Numbered from the stretch's first letter, positions 17,121 through 26,424 are shown. The stretch is 64,000 nucleotides of DNA from Sinobaca qinghaiensis (GCF_003610495.1 NZ_RAPK01000008.1:171296-235295); one strand, 5' to 3'. Numbers and translations are program-made. The notes: generated by a model not told the origin, from the sequence alone.

Positions 17121-18092
17121 TCAATCCGCTTCGTACACAACACCCAGCTGCTGCCTGACTTCATCTATCACGGACAATACGTCTCTGGACTGCTGCAGCG
17201 TGACGTGCCGTTCGCCGCCGGACTTTATCAAATGTATAAATTCTTCTATCTCATAGCTCATTGCCGGGCGCCCGGAAGGCATTGACAGCTTTTCTTCTTT
17301 GCCTCCGCGCGGTAAAAACGCAACTTCTTCCGGTGTATTTACATTATCTATACGCAGCACACCGTCTTCTCCCTGAATTTCACTGGCGAGAGATGACCCC
17401 ATAATTTTGGAGTATGAAATAATAACCTCAAATCCTTCGTACTGCATAAGAACGCAGGCCTGTCCATCTACTCCCGTTTCGAGCTTGTATCCCATAGCCA
17501 TAATGCGCGACGGACGTCCAAACCAGGCAATGGCCGGATGAAAAAGATATACCCCCAGGTCCATACTCGAGCCGTTGGAGAGCTCCGGCTTAAATGCATT
17601 CAATACCGTTCCTTCTTTATAGGCATCATAGCGGCTGGAATACTGACAGTACTGAAGGTATACGCGGCGGATCGGTCCTGCTTTCTCTAAATGACTCGTA
17701 ATTTCTTTAAAAGCAGGAGTATACATGTTTTTAATGCCTTCCATAAGCACAACCTGCATTTGCTCTGCTTTTTTTATAAGAGCATCTGCTTCTTTTTCAT
17801 TCGAGCATAAAGGCTTTTCGCAGATAACATGCTTTCCTTTATCCATGGCTGCCAGCGCCTGTTCGGCGTGATACCTGTTGGGGCTCGCAATATAAACGGC
17901 CTCCACCTCCGGATCAGCAAACATCGCCTCCAGGCTGTTGTAAGCTTTTGCTGCTCCATTTTTTGAGGCAAACGCCTCTGCTTTCTCCTGATCTCTTGAA
18001 AAAACGGCCTGCAGTTCAAAACCTTCCACTTCTTTACCCGCTTCAATAAATGCTTCTGTAATCCAGTTTGTTCCAATCGTTGCTATCTTCAC
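17121..18092 (-). CDS. Gfo/Idh/MocA family NAD(P)-dependent oxidoreductase
   Basis: A 323-residue sugar or inositol dehydrogenase-like protein. The N-terminal Rossmann domain (1-115) carries the cofactor loop MKIATIGTNWITEAF and the family signature HVICEKPL with the conserved Lys-Pro (EKP at 92-94). The C-terminal GFO_IDH_MocA domain includes GSSMDLGVYLFHPAIAWFG, the usual DxGxY..H active-site stretch. The start is GTG after GAGGAGGAG. It resembles B. subtilis YulF-type enzymes; the substrate cannot be inferred. It is probably monocistronic. Confidence 0.88.
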   Translation of the reverse strand: MKIATIGTNWITEAFIEAGKEVEGFELQAVFSRDQEKAEAFASKNGAAKAYNSLEAMFADPEVEAVYIASPNRYHAEQALAAMDKGKHVICEKPLCSNEKEADALIKKAEQMQVVLMEGIKNMYTPAFKEITSHLEKAGPIRRVYLQYCQYSSRYDAYKEGTVLNAFKPELSNGSSMDLGVYLFHPAIAWFGRPSRIMAMGYKLETGVDGQACVLMQYEGFEVIISYSKIMGSSLASEIQGEDGVLRIDNVNTPEEVAFLPRGGKEEKLSMPSGRPAMSYEIEEFIHLIKSGGERHVTLQQSRDVLSVIDEVRQQLGVVYEAD

Positions 18093-18154
18093 CGGCTTCT
18101 CCTCCTCTTTTTTTCTATCATAGCATGAGTGCCCGGCATATTTTACAGCATGTT

Positions 18155-18191
18155 AAAAAGCCCTCTCCCTAAAAACGGGAAAGAGCCTTTA
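18155..18191 (-). terminator. Terminator after nrdB
   Basis: On the minus strand, AAGGCTCTTTCCC pairs with GGGAGAGGGCTT, followed by T residues, just after the nrdB stop. It ends the metE-nrdA-nrdB transcript. Confidence 0.85.
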
Positions 18192-18196
18192 TTTTA

Positions 18197-19234
18197 TTAT
18201 AGAGAGTCGAAATCGTTGTCCGAATCGACCAGGTTGTAGTCCGTCACCGTCGTTTCAAAAAAGTCGGCTTTACCAGTAGTGTTGTCATTATAAACAGAAA
18301 CCCAGCGCATTGGATTTTTGTTGTAGCCTTCAAACACCGCGTCAAAGCCAAGTTCTTTGATCCGTTTGTTTGCCATAAACTTAATATAGCTCTCCAGTTC
18401 GTTGGCATTAATCCCATCAATTTTATTACCGATGACATAGTTGCCCCATTTGATTTCAAGCTCCGCCGCTTCAATGAATGTTTCTTTTACAAAAGAAGCG
18501 AACTCGTCTGTATTCAGCTCAGGATTCTCCTGCAGGGTTTCTTTTAAAATATGCACAAACAGGTTAACGTGAATCTGCTCATCCCGGTTAATGAAGTTAA
18601 TCATTTTGGAAGTGCCGAGCATTTTTTCATTTCTCGCCAGGTTGTAGAAAAAGGCAAATCCGGAATAGAAAAATAACCCTTCCAGAATAACATCATACAC
18701 AATGGCACGGATAAAGTTTTCCTGGGTTGGATTTTCGGTAAAATCGGTGTAGCCATCTGCAATAAACTTGTTGCGTTCCAATAATACTTCATCCGTTTTC
18801 CAGTATTCAAAAACTTTCTCCTGGGTGTCGCCGTCCGTTACGCTAGAGAGAACATACGTATACGACTCATTGTGCACTACTTCCTGAAAGGCCAGCACCG
18901 ACATAAGTGCCGACAGGCTGGAATCAGTCAGGTATTCAGATACCTTCGAAGAAAAGTCCGTCTGCACGCTGTCCAGAAAAGCAAGCAGCCCGATAATTTT
19001 ATTAAATGCTTCCCGTTCATCATCACTGAGCTGCTTGTACTGGTTACGGTCGTTGATCAGGCTTACTTCGTCCGGAATCCAGAAGTTGCGGAGCATATTT
19101 TTGTACATAGGGTAAGCCCACTTGCGCGCCGTCTGATCCCAGTTTAGTATATTTGAGCTTTGGCCGTTAATGATGCCTGTTGATTTATTTGGTGCTGTCG
19201 TGTCGTACAGCTTGCGCTTTTGTAAAGTAGCCAT
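18197..19234 (-). CDS. nrdB: Class I ribonucleotide reductase, beta (radical) subunit
   Basis: A 345-residue R2 protein that generates the radical for ribonucleotide reduction. The di-metal ligands are all visible: Asp88 (FLDSVQTDF), Glu118 and His121 (FQEVVHNESY), Glu185 (ILEGLFFYSGF), Glu219 and His222 (RDEQIHVNLF). Tyr125 sits where the radical tyrosine is expected. The ATG has a strong AAGGAGGT site, 27 bases after nrdA. There is no nrdI nearby, which argues against a typical class Ib set. It is the third gene behind the cobalamin riboswitch, after metE and nrdA. Confidence 0.93.
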   Translation of the reverse strand: MATLQKRKLYDTTAPNKSTGIINGQSSNILNWDQTARKWAYPMYKNMLRNFWIPDEVSLINDRNQYKQLSDDEREAFNKIIGLLAFLDSVQTDFSSKVSEYLTDSSLSALMSVLAFQEVVHNESYTYVLSSVTDGDTQEKVFEYWKTDEVLLERNKFIADGYTDFTENPTQENFIRAIVYDVILEGLFFYSGFAFFYNLARNEKMLGTSKMINFINRDEQIHVNLFVHILKETLQENPELNTDEFASFVKETFIEAAELEIKWGNYVIGNKIDGINANELESYIKFMANKRIKELGFDAVFEGYNKNPMRWVSVYNDNTTGKADFFETTVTDYNLVDSDNDFDSL

Positions 19235-19261
19235 GCGGATACCTCCTTTTTTCTTTCCTCT

Positions 19262-21523
19262 TTAACTCGAGCAGCTTTCGCAGTCTTCGATAACCGTTGA
19301 GGTAGAGCGTGTATAATACGTGGTTTTCAGGCCGGCTGACCATGCCTGCAGATGCATATCCAAAAATTCTTTGGCTTTAATGTCCCGCGGAATATATAGA
19401 TTAAAGCTGACTGCCTGATCAATATGCTTCTGGCGTGCCGCATTCTGGCGGATGCTCCAGGACTGATCAATATTAAACGCCGACTTGTAATACCAGATCG
19501 TTTTGGAGCTGATGTCAGGAGCCGTAGCCGGGGAGCGGTAGCCTTTTTTCTCCTCCACGTATTCCTGGCGGTAAATAGGGTCAATACTTGCGGTGGAACC
19601 TGCAATGAGTGACGTGGTGGCATTAGGTGCTACCGCCATCAGATAGCCATTGCGGATACCGCTTTTCTGGATGCGCGTGCGCAGCTCGTCCCATTCCTTT
19701 GAATCATATTTTCTTTCCAGGTAGGCACCGCTTTCCCATTCACTTCCTTCAAATAGTGGATAGGCGCCTTTTTCTTCAGCAATCCTGCAGCTGGCTTCAA
19801 GCGTCAGGTAGCTGATTTTTTCGTAAAGCTCATCTGCATAGGCTACAGCTGTTTCAGATTCCCAGCGGATGCCTTTCAGGGCCAATAGATGGTGCCAGCC
19901 GAACGTGCCAAGTCCGATGCCCCGGTAGCGTTTGTTTGTAAGCTGGGCCTGCAGGACTTCAATATGATTCAAGTCAATCACATTATCAAGCATACGCACC
20001 TGTACAGGAATCAGCCGCTCCAGCACATCTTCTGTAACTGCTCTGGCAAGTGAAATCGAAGAAAGGTTGCAGACAACCATATCTCCCGGTGTTTTTTCGG
20101 TAATGATCGTACCTTCCGGCGTGAGTTTTTCTTCTTTAATAACCGTAGCACTCATATTCTGCATAATTTCTGTGCAGAGGTTGGAGCTGTAAATCATGCC
20201 TTCATGCTTGTTCGGGTTTTCCCGGTTTACCGTATCACGGTAAAACATATAAGGCGTTCCGGTCTGCAGCTGGGATTTCATCACACGTTTCATAATTTCA
20301 ATAGCCGGGATCCGTTCTCTGGAAATATCAGGATGATCCATGCACTGCTGATACTTTTCGCGGAACGAGCCTCTGCCTTCTTTTTCATCGTAGAAATCCT
20401 CAAGAGACCAGCCCATCACTTTTTCTACTTCATGGGGATCAAACAAGTACCAGTCTTCGCGGCTTTCTACTTTTTCCATAAACAGATCAGGCAGGCACAC
20501 GCCTGTAAAGATATCATGGGTGCGCATCCGCTCGTCTCCCGTGTTGAGCTTCACGTCCAGGAACTCGAGAATATCTTTATGCCATACGTCCAGGTAAACG
20601 GCGAATGCCCCCTGGCGCTGGCCCAGCTGATCTACGGACACTGCCGTATTATTTAGCTGCTTCATCCAGCCCATAATACCGCCGGCAACGCCTTTGTATC
20701 CTTTTATATCAGAACCCCGGCTTCTAAGCTTGCCGAAGTAAATTCCTACACCTCCGCCATTTTTGGAAAGGTTGGCAACGTCTGTGTTGGAATCAAAAAT
20801 ACTGCGCAGGCTGTCATCTACTGTATCGATAAAGCAGGAGCTCAGCTGACCGACATTTTTTCCTGCATTGGCCAGGGTCGGTGTAGCGACAGTCATATAA
20901 AGATTAGACAGCGCCCAATAGGCTTCTTTTACCATGTTCAGACGATTCTGCTTCGGCTCTTCAATCATCAGCTTCATTGCAATGACCATAAAACGCTCCT
21001 GCGGCAGCTCATATACATTTTTGCTTTTATCGCTGGCCAGATACTTATGGGCAAGCGTGAGCACACCGACATACGTGAACAATTCATCGCGCTCCGGCTT
21101 GATGGCCTGCTCGAGTTCGATGATTTCTTCTTTCGAATAATCCCGTAAAAGAGTACTGTCGTACACTCCTTTGCTTCCAAGCGTTTTCAGCAGTCCGTAG
21201 AGCGATCCGTATTTATCCTCTGCGTCATATGCTCTGTTTCTGGCAGCTTCCTTATAGAGTTTTTTCAAATAGATCCGGGCAGCTACATATGTCCACTGCG
21301 GTCCGTTTCTATCAATTCTCTCTGATGCCTGCAGCGTAAGAAGCTGGGTAATCTGGTCGGCGGAATAGCTGTCTTTGTAAGAAACGTTGGACACAACCGC
21401 TTCTTTGTATTCTTCTTTATCGAGATCAGGAAATCCGTCTGTCACTTCATCTATATAAGCTTCGAGTCTCTGCTTTTCAAAAGCCAGGGTACGGCTGCCG
21501 TTATCTTTAAATATTACTGTCAT
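19262..21523 (-). CDS. nrdA: Class I ribonucleotide reductase, alpha (catalytic) subunit
   Basis: A 753-residue R1 protein that converts ribonucleoside diphosphates to deoxy forms. It has a full N-terminal ATP-cone (about 1-95), so dATP feedback is likely. Active-site residues are Cys230 (SSCFIDTVDDS), Cys450 and Glu452 (NLCTE), and Cys485 (VVCNLSS). The C-terminal CESC pair reloads electrons. Length and the ATP-cone favour NrdA over the shorter NrdE. The ATG follows TAAGGAG, and the metE stop is only 12 bases upstream, so nrdA should be transcribed with metE. It therefore falls under the same B12 riboswitch. Confidence 0.93.
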   Translation of the reverse strand: MTVIFKDNGSRTLAFEKQRLEAYIDEVTDGFPDLDKEEYKEAVVSNVSYKDSYSADQITQLLTLQASERIDRNGPQWTYVAARIYLKKLYKEAARNRAYDAEDKYGSLYGLLKTLGSKGVYDSTLLRDYSKEEIIELEQAIKPERDELFTYVGVLTLAHKYLASDKSKNVYELPQERFMVIAMKLMIEEPKQNRLNMVKEAYWALSNLYMTVATPTLANAGKNVGQLSSCFIDTVDDSLRSIFDSNTDVANLSKNGGGVGIYFGKLRSRGSDIKGYKGVAGGIMGWMKQLNNTAVSVDQLGQRQGAFAVYLDVWHKDILEFLDVKLNTGDERMRTHDIFTGVCLPDLFMEKVESREDWYLFDPHEVEKVMGWSLEDFYDEKEGRGSFREKYQQCMDHPDISRERIPAIEIMKRVMKSQLQTGTPYMFYRDTVNRENPNKHEGMIYSSNLCTEIMQNMSATVIKEEKLTPEGTIITEKTPGDMVVCNLSSISLARAVTEDVLERLIPVQVRMLDNVIDLNHIEVLQAQLTNKRYRGIGLGTFGWHHLLALKGIRWESETAVAYADELYEKISYLTLEASCRIAEEKGAYPLFEGSEWESGAYLERKYDSKEWDELRTRIQKSGIRNGYLMAVAPNATTSLIAGSTASIDPIYRQEYVEEKKGYRSPATAPDISSKTIWYYKSAFNIDQSWSIRQNAARQKHIDQAVSFNLYIPRDIKAKEFLDMHLQAWSAGLKTTYYTRSTSTVIEDCESCSS

Positions 21524-21535
21524 TCTGCACTCTCC

Positions 21536-23812
21536 TTAGTTCACTTCCTGCGCCCATCTTTTCCGGACGAGGCGGGCGGCTTCTGTCATATTCTTTAGTG
21601 CGTCTACTGTTTCCGGGATATCCCGTGTTTTTAATCCGCAGTCCGGGTTAATCCAGAAAAGGGATGGCGGCAGTACCTGCAGCGCACGGTCAATCATCTG
21701 CAGCATTTCGTCTGTATCCGGAATTCTCGGGCTGTGAATATCATACACTCCGAGGCCGATTCCTTTATCATACACAGCTGTTTCGAATGCTTCGATAAGT
21801 TCACCATGGCTTCTGGACGTTTCAATGGAAATAACGTCTGCATCCATTGCGCGTATTGATTCAATCATGTCCTGAAATTCGCTGTAGCACATATGCGTAT
21901 GAATCTGCGTGGTGTTCTTTACATTGGATGTAGCAAGGCGGAAGGCACGTACGGCCCAGTTCAGATAATGCTCATGCTCGCTGTGTTTCAGCGGCAGCCC
22001 TTCCCGGATTGCAGGCTCATCCACCTGTATCATTTCAATACCGGCTTTCTCGAGTGCTTCTACTTCTTTACTTAGTGCTGCTGCGATCTGGTTTGTAACC
22101 TCGCGTTCTTCCATGTCATCACGGACGAAGGACCATTGCAGAATAGTAACCGGACCGGTAAGCATCCCCTTCATCGGCTTAGTGGTCAGCGACTGGGCGT
22201 ACTCGGATTCTTTTACGGTCATTGGTTCGGTCCATTCCACGTCTCCATAGATAACCGGCGGCTTTACGCACCGGGAGCCGTAGGACTGTACCCATCCGTT
22301 CGTTGTAAAAGCAAAGCCGGCCAGCTTTTCCCCGAAGAACTCCACCATGTCATTACGCTCAAATTCTCCATGTACGTAAACATCAAGACCAATATCCTCT
22401 TGAATGTCCACCCATTCTTTTATCTTTTGATTAATGAATTCATCGTACTCTGCTTGTGATATGGTTCCTTTTTTTACATTCTGCCGGGCTACGCGGACTT
22501 CTTTTGTCTGCGGAAAGCTTCCGATTGTAGTAGTCGGGAACAGCGGCAGCTGCCATTTTTCCTGCTGGACGCCGCGGCGTTCGCTGAACGATGCTTTTCT
22601 TGAAGATGGTATATTTTCCTTTTCAGAAGCGCGTGCTCTGGTTCTCCATTCCGAGTCTGCCAATGCTCCAACAGCATCGCTGCTTTTCTGCAGAAGAGCT
22701 GTGTTCCCATCCGCCAATGCTTCACGGAGATCCTTGATTTCGTCCAGCTTTTCGTCTGCAAAAGAAAGGGCTCCTTTTAGGACAGGATCAAGCTTTGCTT
22801 CATTTTTAACAGTCACTGGAACATGCTGCAGGCTGCAGGATGGCTGAATCCAAATCCGGTCTCCGGGAACAGCATTTTGCAGCGTCTGGATATCCACACT
22901 CTTTTTAATACCATCACTCTTCCAGATATTTCTTCCATCTATAATGCCGGCGCCTAATATTTTATCTTCAGGAAAACCATGGGCATTTAAAGAATTTATA
23001 TTCTTTTTCCAGCCGTGGACAAAATCAAGTCCTATGCCCGCAACAGGAAGAGAAGTGATTTCCTGATAATGATCAATCCCTTCGAAGTAGGTCTGAAGCA
23101 TAATAGAAATTCCCGGTACCTCCTGTGCGAAGAAGCGATAGGCTTTTTCCAGATGCGCGATCTCCTTTTCAGGAAAAGAAGCGACAAGCGAAGGTTCATC
23201 TATCTGAATCCACTGCACGCCTTCCTCTTTCAGCTCTTTTAGAACCTGAGCATATAAGGGAAGAAGTGTATCAAGAAGTTCTGCAAAAGACGACTCATCA
23301 TACCCTTTCGCCAGCTTTAAATAAGTAATAGGACCGATAATGACCGGCTTTCCTTCTATTCCAAGCTCCTGCTTTGCCTGACGGTAGGCTTCCAGCGGTA
23401 TATTCTTTGTCAGCCGGGGTACAGCGTGCTCCATTTCCGGAACAATATAGTGGTAATTTGTATTAAACCATTTTGTCATTTCGGAAGCCTGGGCGTGTTC
23501 AGACCCTCTTGCCATAGCAAAGTAGGCACTGTCTGGTATTTCGTCGCTGAACGTTCCAAATCTTTCCGGCACGATGTTAAACATAACCGACATATCAAGC
23601 ATCTGGTCATAATAAGTAAAATCATTTACAGGAATCCAGTCAATTCCTCTTTGTTTCTGTTTCGCAAGCGATTCGAGGCGCAGCCTTTTCATTTCTGCTT
23701 TCCACTCTTCATGCGTTATGTTCTTTTTCCAAAACGATTCCAGTGCTTTTTTCCATTCTCTGTTCTCTCCAAGCCTCGGATAGCCGAGGCTGCTTGTGGT
23801 CCATGTGCTCAT
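21536..23812 (-). CDS. metE: Cobalamin-independent methionine synthase MetE
   Basis: A 758-residue enzyme that transfers methyl from methyltetrahydrofolate polyglutamate to homocysteine without B12. It has two barrels: the N-terminal half begins SSLGYPRLGENREWKKALE, and the catalytic C-terminal half has the zinc ligands in IHTHMCYSEF and near NPDCGLKTR. The start is placed at ATG 23812 (MSTWTTSSLGYPRL), which matches known MetE starts and follows GGGAGG. The frame is open 20 codons further, but that extension runs into the riboswitch terminator. It is the first gene of metE-nrdA-nrdB. Confidence 0.95.
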   Translation of the reverse strand: MSTWTTSSLGYPRLGENREWKKALESFWKKNITHEEWKAEMKRLRLESLAKQKQRGIDWIPVNDFTYYDQMLDMSVMFNIVPERFGTFSDEIPDSAYFAMARGSEHAQASEMTKWFNTNYHYIVPEMEHAVPRLTKNIPLEAYRQAKQELGIEGKPVIIGPITYLKLAKGYDESSFAELLDTLLPLYAQVLKELKEEGVQWIQIDEPSLVASFPEKEIAHLEKAYRFFAQEVPGISIMLQTYFEGIDHYQEITSLPVAGIGLDFVHGWKKNINSLNAHGFPEDKILGAGIIDGRNIWKSDGIKKSVDIQTLQNAVPGDRIWIQPSCSLQHVPVTVKNEAKLDPVLKGALSFADEKLDEIKDLREALADGNTALLQKSSDAVGALADSEWRTRARASEKENIPSSRKASFSERRGVQQEKWQLPLFPTTTIGSFPQTKEVRVARQNVKKGTISQAEYDEFINQKIKEWVDIQEDIGLDVYVHGEFERNDMVEFFGEKLAGFAFTTNGWVQSYGSRCVKPPVIYGDVEWTEPMTVKESEYAQSLTTKPMKGMLTGPVTILQWSFVRDDMEEREVTNQIAAALSKEVEALEKAGIEMIQVDEPAIREGLPLKHSEHEHYLNWAVRAFRLATSNVKNTTQIHTHMCYSEFQDMIESIRAMDADVISIETSRSHGELIEAFETAVYDKGIGLGVYDIHSPRIPDTDEMLQMIDRALQVLPPSLFWINPDCGLKTRDIPETVDALKNMTEAARLVRKRWAQEVN

Positions 23813-23871
23813 TTGTAAAATATCCTCCCTTTTTTTACTAGTCCTGATCCGTTCCGAATCCGTCCATCTCA

Positions 23872-23925
23872 TAAAAAAAGAGTATTCCCGCTGTGCACTA
23901 AGGGAGAGTGCATGCAGAAATACTC
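23872..23925 (-). terminator. Riboswitch expression-platform terminator of metE-nrdAB
   Basis: On the minus strand, GAGTATT and AATACTC arms enclose an inner GCAC/GTGC stem and are followed by seven T. It lies between the cobalamin aptamer and metE, so ligand-dependent premature termination is the expected mechanism. Confidence 0.85.
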
Positions 23926-23942
23926 CTGGCTCGTATATGGTA

Positions 23943-24163
23943 CGCTCAGGAACACCCGTCCTATCTCCCGTAGGTAAAAATCGGTGTTGGTAAAATAGGC
24001 AGGTCTCCTGGCTCCAGCGTCATCATCACAGCCGGCCTTCCCGGGGGCATCTGCTTCCCAGTGGCATAATAACTGTGACTCTTCTGTTACAGTGGCGGGA
24101 CCGCGCCGGCTTTACACCGGTCTTCCCTTTTCAGTCTGATATTGACAATCAGAGCACCTATTT
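23943..24163 (-). promoter_or_regulatory. Cobalamin (B12) riboswitch
   Basis: The leader shows the B12 aptamer hallmarks in order. These are a 5' GGTGCTCTGA arm near 24155, AAGGGAAGACCGGTG, the CCCGCCACTGT element at 24089-24099, and the B12 box AGCCAGGAGACCTGCC at 23998-24013. It precedes the B12-independent methionine synthase, the usual target for repression by adenosyl- or methylcobalamin. The ends are approximate. Confidence 0.95.
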
Positions 24164-24190
24164 CCACTAATATGGTTTTGTTGTAGACAA

Positions 24191-24220
24191 ACTATATCTT
24201 TTTTCTGAGCAGCGTGTCAA
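24191..24220 (-). promoter_or_regulatory. SigA promoter of the metE-nrdAB leader
   Basis: A perfect -35 box TTGACA (24215-24220) and a -10 box TATAGT (24191-24196), 18 bases apart, placed just upstream of the riboswitch. Confidence 0.8.
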
Positions 24221-24337
24221 GGCACCTTTGCTTCAAATTTATGTAAAAAGGCGTAAATATAGCATATATTGAATAAAAATAAATTTAAACGTCCATATTT
24301 AGTGTTAAGTATCCCTATATAGTTACTTAGTTTTCAA

Positions 24338-24371
24338 TCAAAAAAAGCAGCAGGTATTTCCTGCTGCTTTT
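24338..24371 (-). terminator. Terminator after the formaldehyde dehydrogenase-like gene
   Basis: Stem AAAGCAGCAGG / CCTGCTGCTTT with a seven-base run of T on the minus strand, directly after the stop. Confidence 0.92.
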
Positions 24372-24383
24372 GTAGTACTCGTA

Positions 24384-25595
24384 TTATTGTTTTACAGAGC
24401 CGTGCGGATCAATAACAAACTTCTTCGCTACGCCGCTGTCAAAGTCCTGATAGCCGTGAGGTGCTTCATCCAGGTTGATTAATGTTGCATTCACCGCTTT
24501 TGCAATTTGGGCTTTACCGGACAAAATGGCTTTCATTAAGTCTCTGTTATACTGCATTGCAGGCGTCTGCCCTGTTACAAACGTATGGGCTTTTGCCCAG
24601 CCAAGTCCAAATCTCACTTTAAGTGAACCTACTTTTGAATCCTCGTCTGACGCACCCGGATCTTCTGTAACATATAAACCTGGGATGCCCAGCTTACCAG
24701 CCACTCTTGTTACATCCATAATTGTGTTTAATACAATCGCAGGCTGCTCTCCTCCGCCTTCTCCGTGTCCTGATGCTTCAAAACCTACCGCATCAACCGC
24801 GCAGTCGACAACCGGCTCTCCGAGGATCTGATCAATCTGTTCACCTAGATTATCGTGCTGTCTCAGGTTAACCGTTTCGCATCCAAAGCTTCTTGCCTGC
24901 TTCAGCCGGTCTTCGTTCAGGTCGCCGACGATAACTGTAGAGGCGCCCAGAAGCTGTGCGGAGTGGGCCGCTGCAAGACCTACCGGACCGGCTCCTGCAA
25001 TATATACAGTGGACCCGGTACGTACTCCGGCTGAATAAACGCCGTGGTAGCCGGTTGGGAATATATCCGACAGCATCGTAAGGTCCATTATTTTCTCCAT
25101 TGCCAGGTCTTTATCCGGAAACTTCAACAGCTGAAAGTCCGCATAAGGAACCATTACATATTCCGACTGGCCGCCGACCCAGCCTCCCATATCTACATAA
25201 CCGTATGCTCCGCCTGGACGTTCCGGGTTTACATTCAGGCAGACGTGCGTATTCTGCTCTTTGCACATCTGGCATCTGCCGCATGCAATATTAAACGGCA
25301 CAGAGCAGAGATCGCCCTTTTTAATAAATTCCACGTCTCTGCCGACTTCAATAACTTCTCCGGTAATTTCATGACCCAGTGCCAGTCCTTCCGGCGCTGT
25401 CGTACGTCCTCTGACCATATGCTGGTCACTTCCGCAGATGTTGGTCGTTACAACTTTCAGGATGACTCCGTGCTCACATTTTCTCCCAACGTTTGATTTT
25501 GGAACGCCGGGCCCTTCTTTTAAAATCAGTTCAGGGTAGCCAATATCCTCAATTTCTACTTTTCCTTTTCCACGATAGACAACTGCTTTGTTCAT
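24384..25595 (-). CDS. fdhA: Glutathione-independent formaldehyde dehydrogenase-type zinc alcohol dehydrogenase
   Basis: A 403-residue medium-chain zinc dehydrogenase matching the Pseudomonas putida formaldehyde dehydrogenase group. Catalytic zinc ligands are Cys54 (NICGSDQHM) and His75 (LGHE). Structural zinc ligands are Cys105, Cys108, Cys111 and Cys119. The NAD loop is GAGPVGLAAA. The long insert around DAVGFEASGHGEGGGEQP and the extended C-terminal half are typical of this subgroup. It would oxidise formaldehyde, or dismutate aldehydes, with bound NAD. The symbol here means formaldehyde, not formate, dehydrogenase. It is monocistronic, with GAAGGGACGG before the ATG. Confidence 0.88.
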   Translation of the reverse strand: MNKAVVYRGKGKVEIEDIGYPELILKEGPGVPKSNVGRKCEHGVILKVVTTNICGSDQHMVRGRTTAPEGLALGHEITGEVIEVGRDVEFIKKGDLCSVPFNIACGRCQMCKEQNTHVCLNVNPERPGGAYGYVDMGGWVGGQSEYVMVPYADFQLLKFPDKDLAMEKIMDLTMLSDIFPTGYHGVYSAGVRTGSTVYIAGAGPVGLAAAHSAQLLGASTVIVGDLNEDRLKQARSFGCETVNLRQHDNLGEQIDQILGEPVVDCAVDAVGFEASGHGEGGGEQPAIVLNTIMDVTRVAGKLGIPGLYVTEDPGASDEDSKVGSLKVRFGLGWAKAHTFVTGQTPAMQYNRDLMKAILSGKAQIAKAVNATLINLDEAPHGYQDFDSGVAKKFVIDPHGSVKQ

Positions 25596-26035
25596 ATGAA
25601 TCCGTCCCTTCTTTTTCCATTATGCATTCCAGGAGTTTCTTTTCACATGTAGTAGGTTTAAAACCATGACGTTGATGACGGGATGTAAAGACAAAGAAAA
25701 ATGAAGATGAAGCTGAAAATGTTTTGGAGGCATCACCCCTTTCAAGTTGAGGTAAAACGGAATCATTCCTTTTTAATATATTAAAAATTCAGACTATTTA
25801 CACCGGTCAAAAATAAAGCGCTAACATTATTGTAATGGATCTGCCGGATTTTAGCGACCATTTATACAGGTCTTTTTTATTTTTTTCCATATAAAATAAG
25901 TATTGGCAATGTTTCAAGAAGAATAGACTTTTAGAGGGAAGTTTGTTATTTTAAGAAAGGTCCTTTAACATACTGGAAATCATCTATTCTATTTCAATAT
26001 AATTATTCATTATTTTGATATATTAAAAAACACAG
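25596..26035. other. 440-bp A+T-rich gap, no gene recognised
   Basis: I find no convincing coding frame with a ribosome binding site. The only distinct feature is an 11-bp palindrome, GGTTTAAAACC, at 25655-25665 upstream of the formaldehyde dehydrogenase gene, which might be an operator. The rest is A+T-rich, with several poly-A/T runs and no repeats I can recognise. Confidence 0.4.
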
Positions 26036-26075
26036 TAAAAAAACCCCTCATACCGAACGGTACAAAGAGTTTTAG
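26036..26075 (-). terminator. Terminator after the 53-residue membrane peptide gene
   Basis: On the minus strand, an imperfect stem with a GTACCG/CGGTAT core is followed by seven T, 22 bases after the stop. Confidence 0.7.
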
Positions 26076-26096
26076 AATAATAGTATTAGTGCAGGG

Positions 26097-26258
26097 TCAT
26101 ATTCGCTTGGCCAAAAAGATTAAAATAAGACCTACGATTAAACCACCGATACCTACTCCCAAAATGCCTGTTCCTGCTCCAAAAAGAGAAGTAATAAGAT
26201 TGATTACACCAGCTATTGCTAATACATAACCTATAATGAGTACGATTTTACTTAACAT
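26097..26258 (-). CDS. Small two-helix membrane protein, 53 residues
   Basis: A short gene with strong support: AAAGGAGGGTATAAT before the ATG, a SigB-type promoter 34 bases further up and a terminator after the stop. The product begins MLSKIVLIIGYVLAIAG and has two hydrophobic helices (about 4-27 and 31-49) separated by a glycine-rich turn (GAGTGILGVGIGG), ending with AKRI. Nothing identifies a function. A stress-induced membrane peptide is inferred from the promoter only. Confidence 0.75.
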   Translation of the reverse strand: MLSKIVLIIGYVLAIAGVINLITSLFGAGTGILGVGIGGLIVGLILIFLAKRI

Positions 26259-26291
26259 ATTATACCCTCCTTTATATGTTGATACTATAAT

Positions 26292-26316
26292 ATACCCTTC
26301 ATTTATATATTTAATC
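26292..26316 (-). promoter_or_regulatory. SigB-type promoter of the small membrane protein
   Basis: On the minus strand, GATTAA (consensus GTTTAA) and a perfect GGGTAT are 13 bases apart. Transcription would start about 27 bases before the ATG. Confidence 0.65.
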
Positions 26317-26424
26317 TATTTATTTGTGGAATTTGTATAGAAAAGCAGATTTTTTATGCTTTTTGGAGATTTTGCGTTACTATAAATATAAAGCGGACTA
26401 ATGTCCCATAAGGAGAGACTATTA

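Noticed and set aside
25655-25665. GGTTTAAAACC palindrome upstream of the formaldehyde dehydrogenase gene as an operator
   Set aside because: Short A+T-rich palindromes of this size are common by chance in such regions, and no promoter could be placed relative to it. It is noted only in the gap entry.
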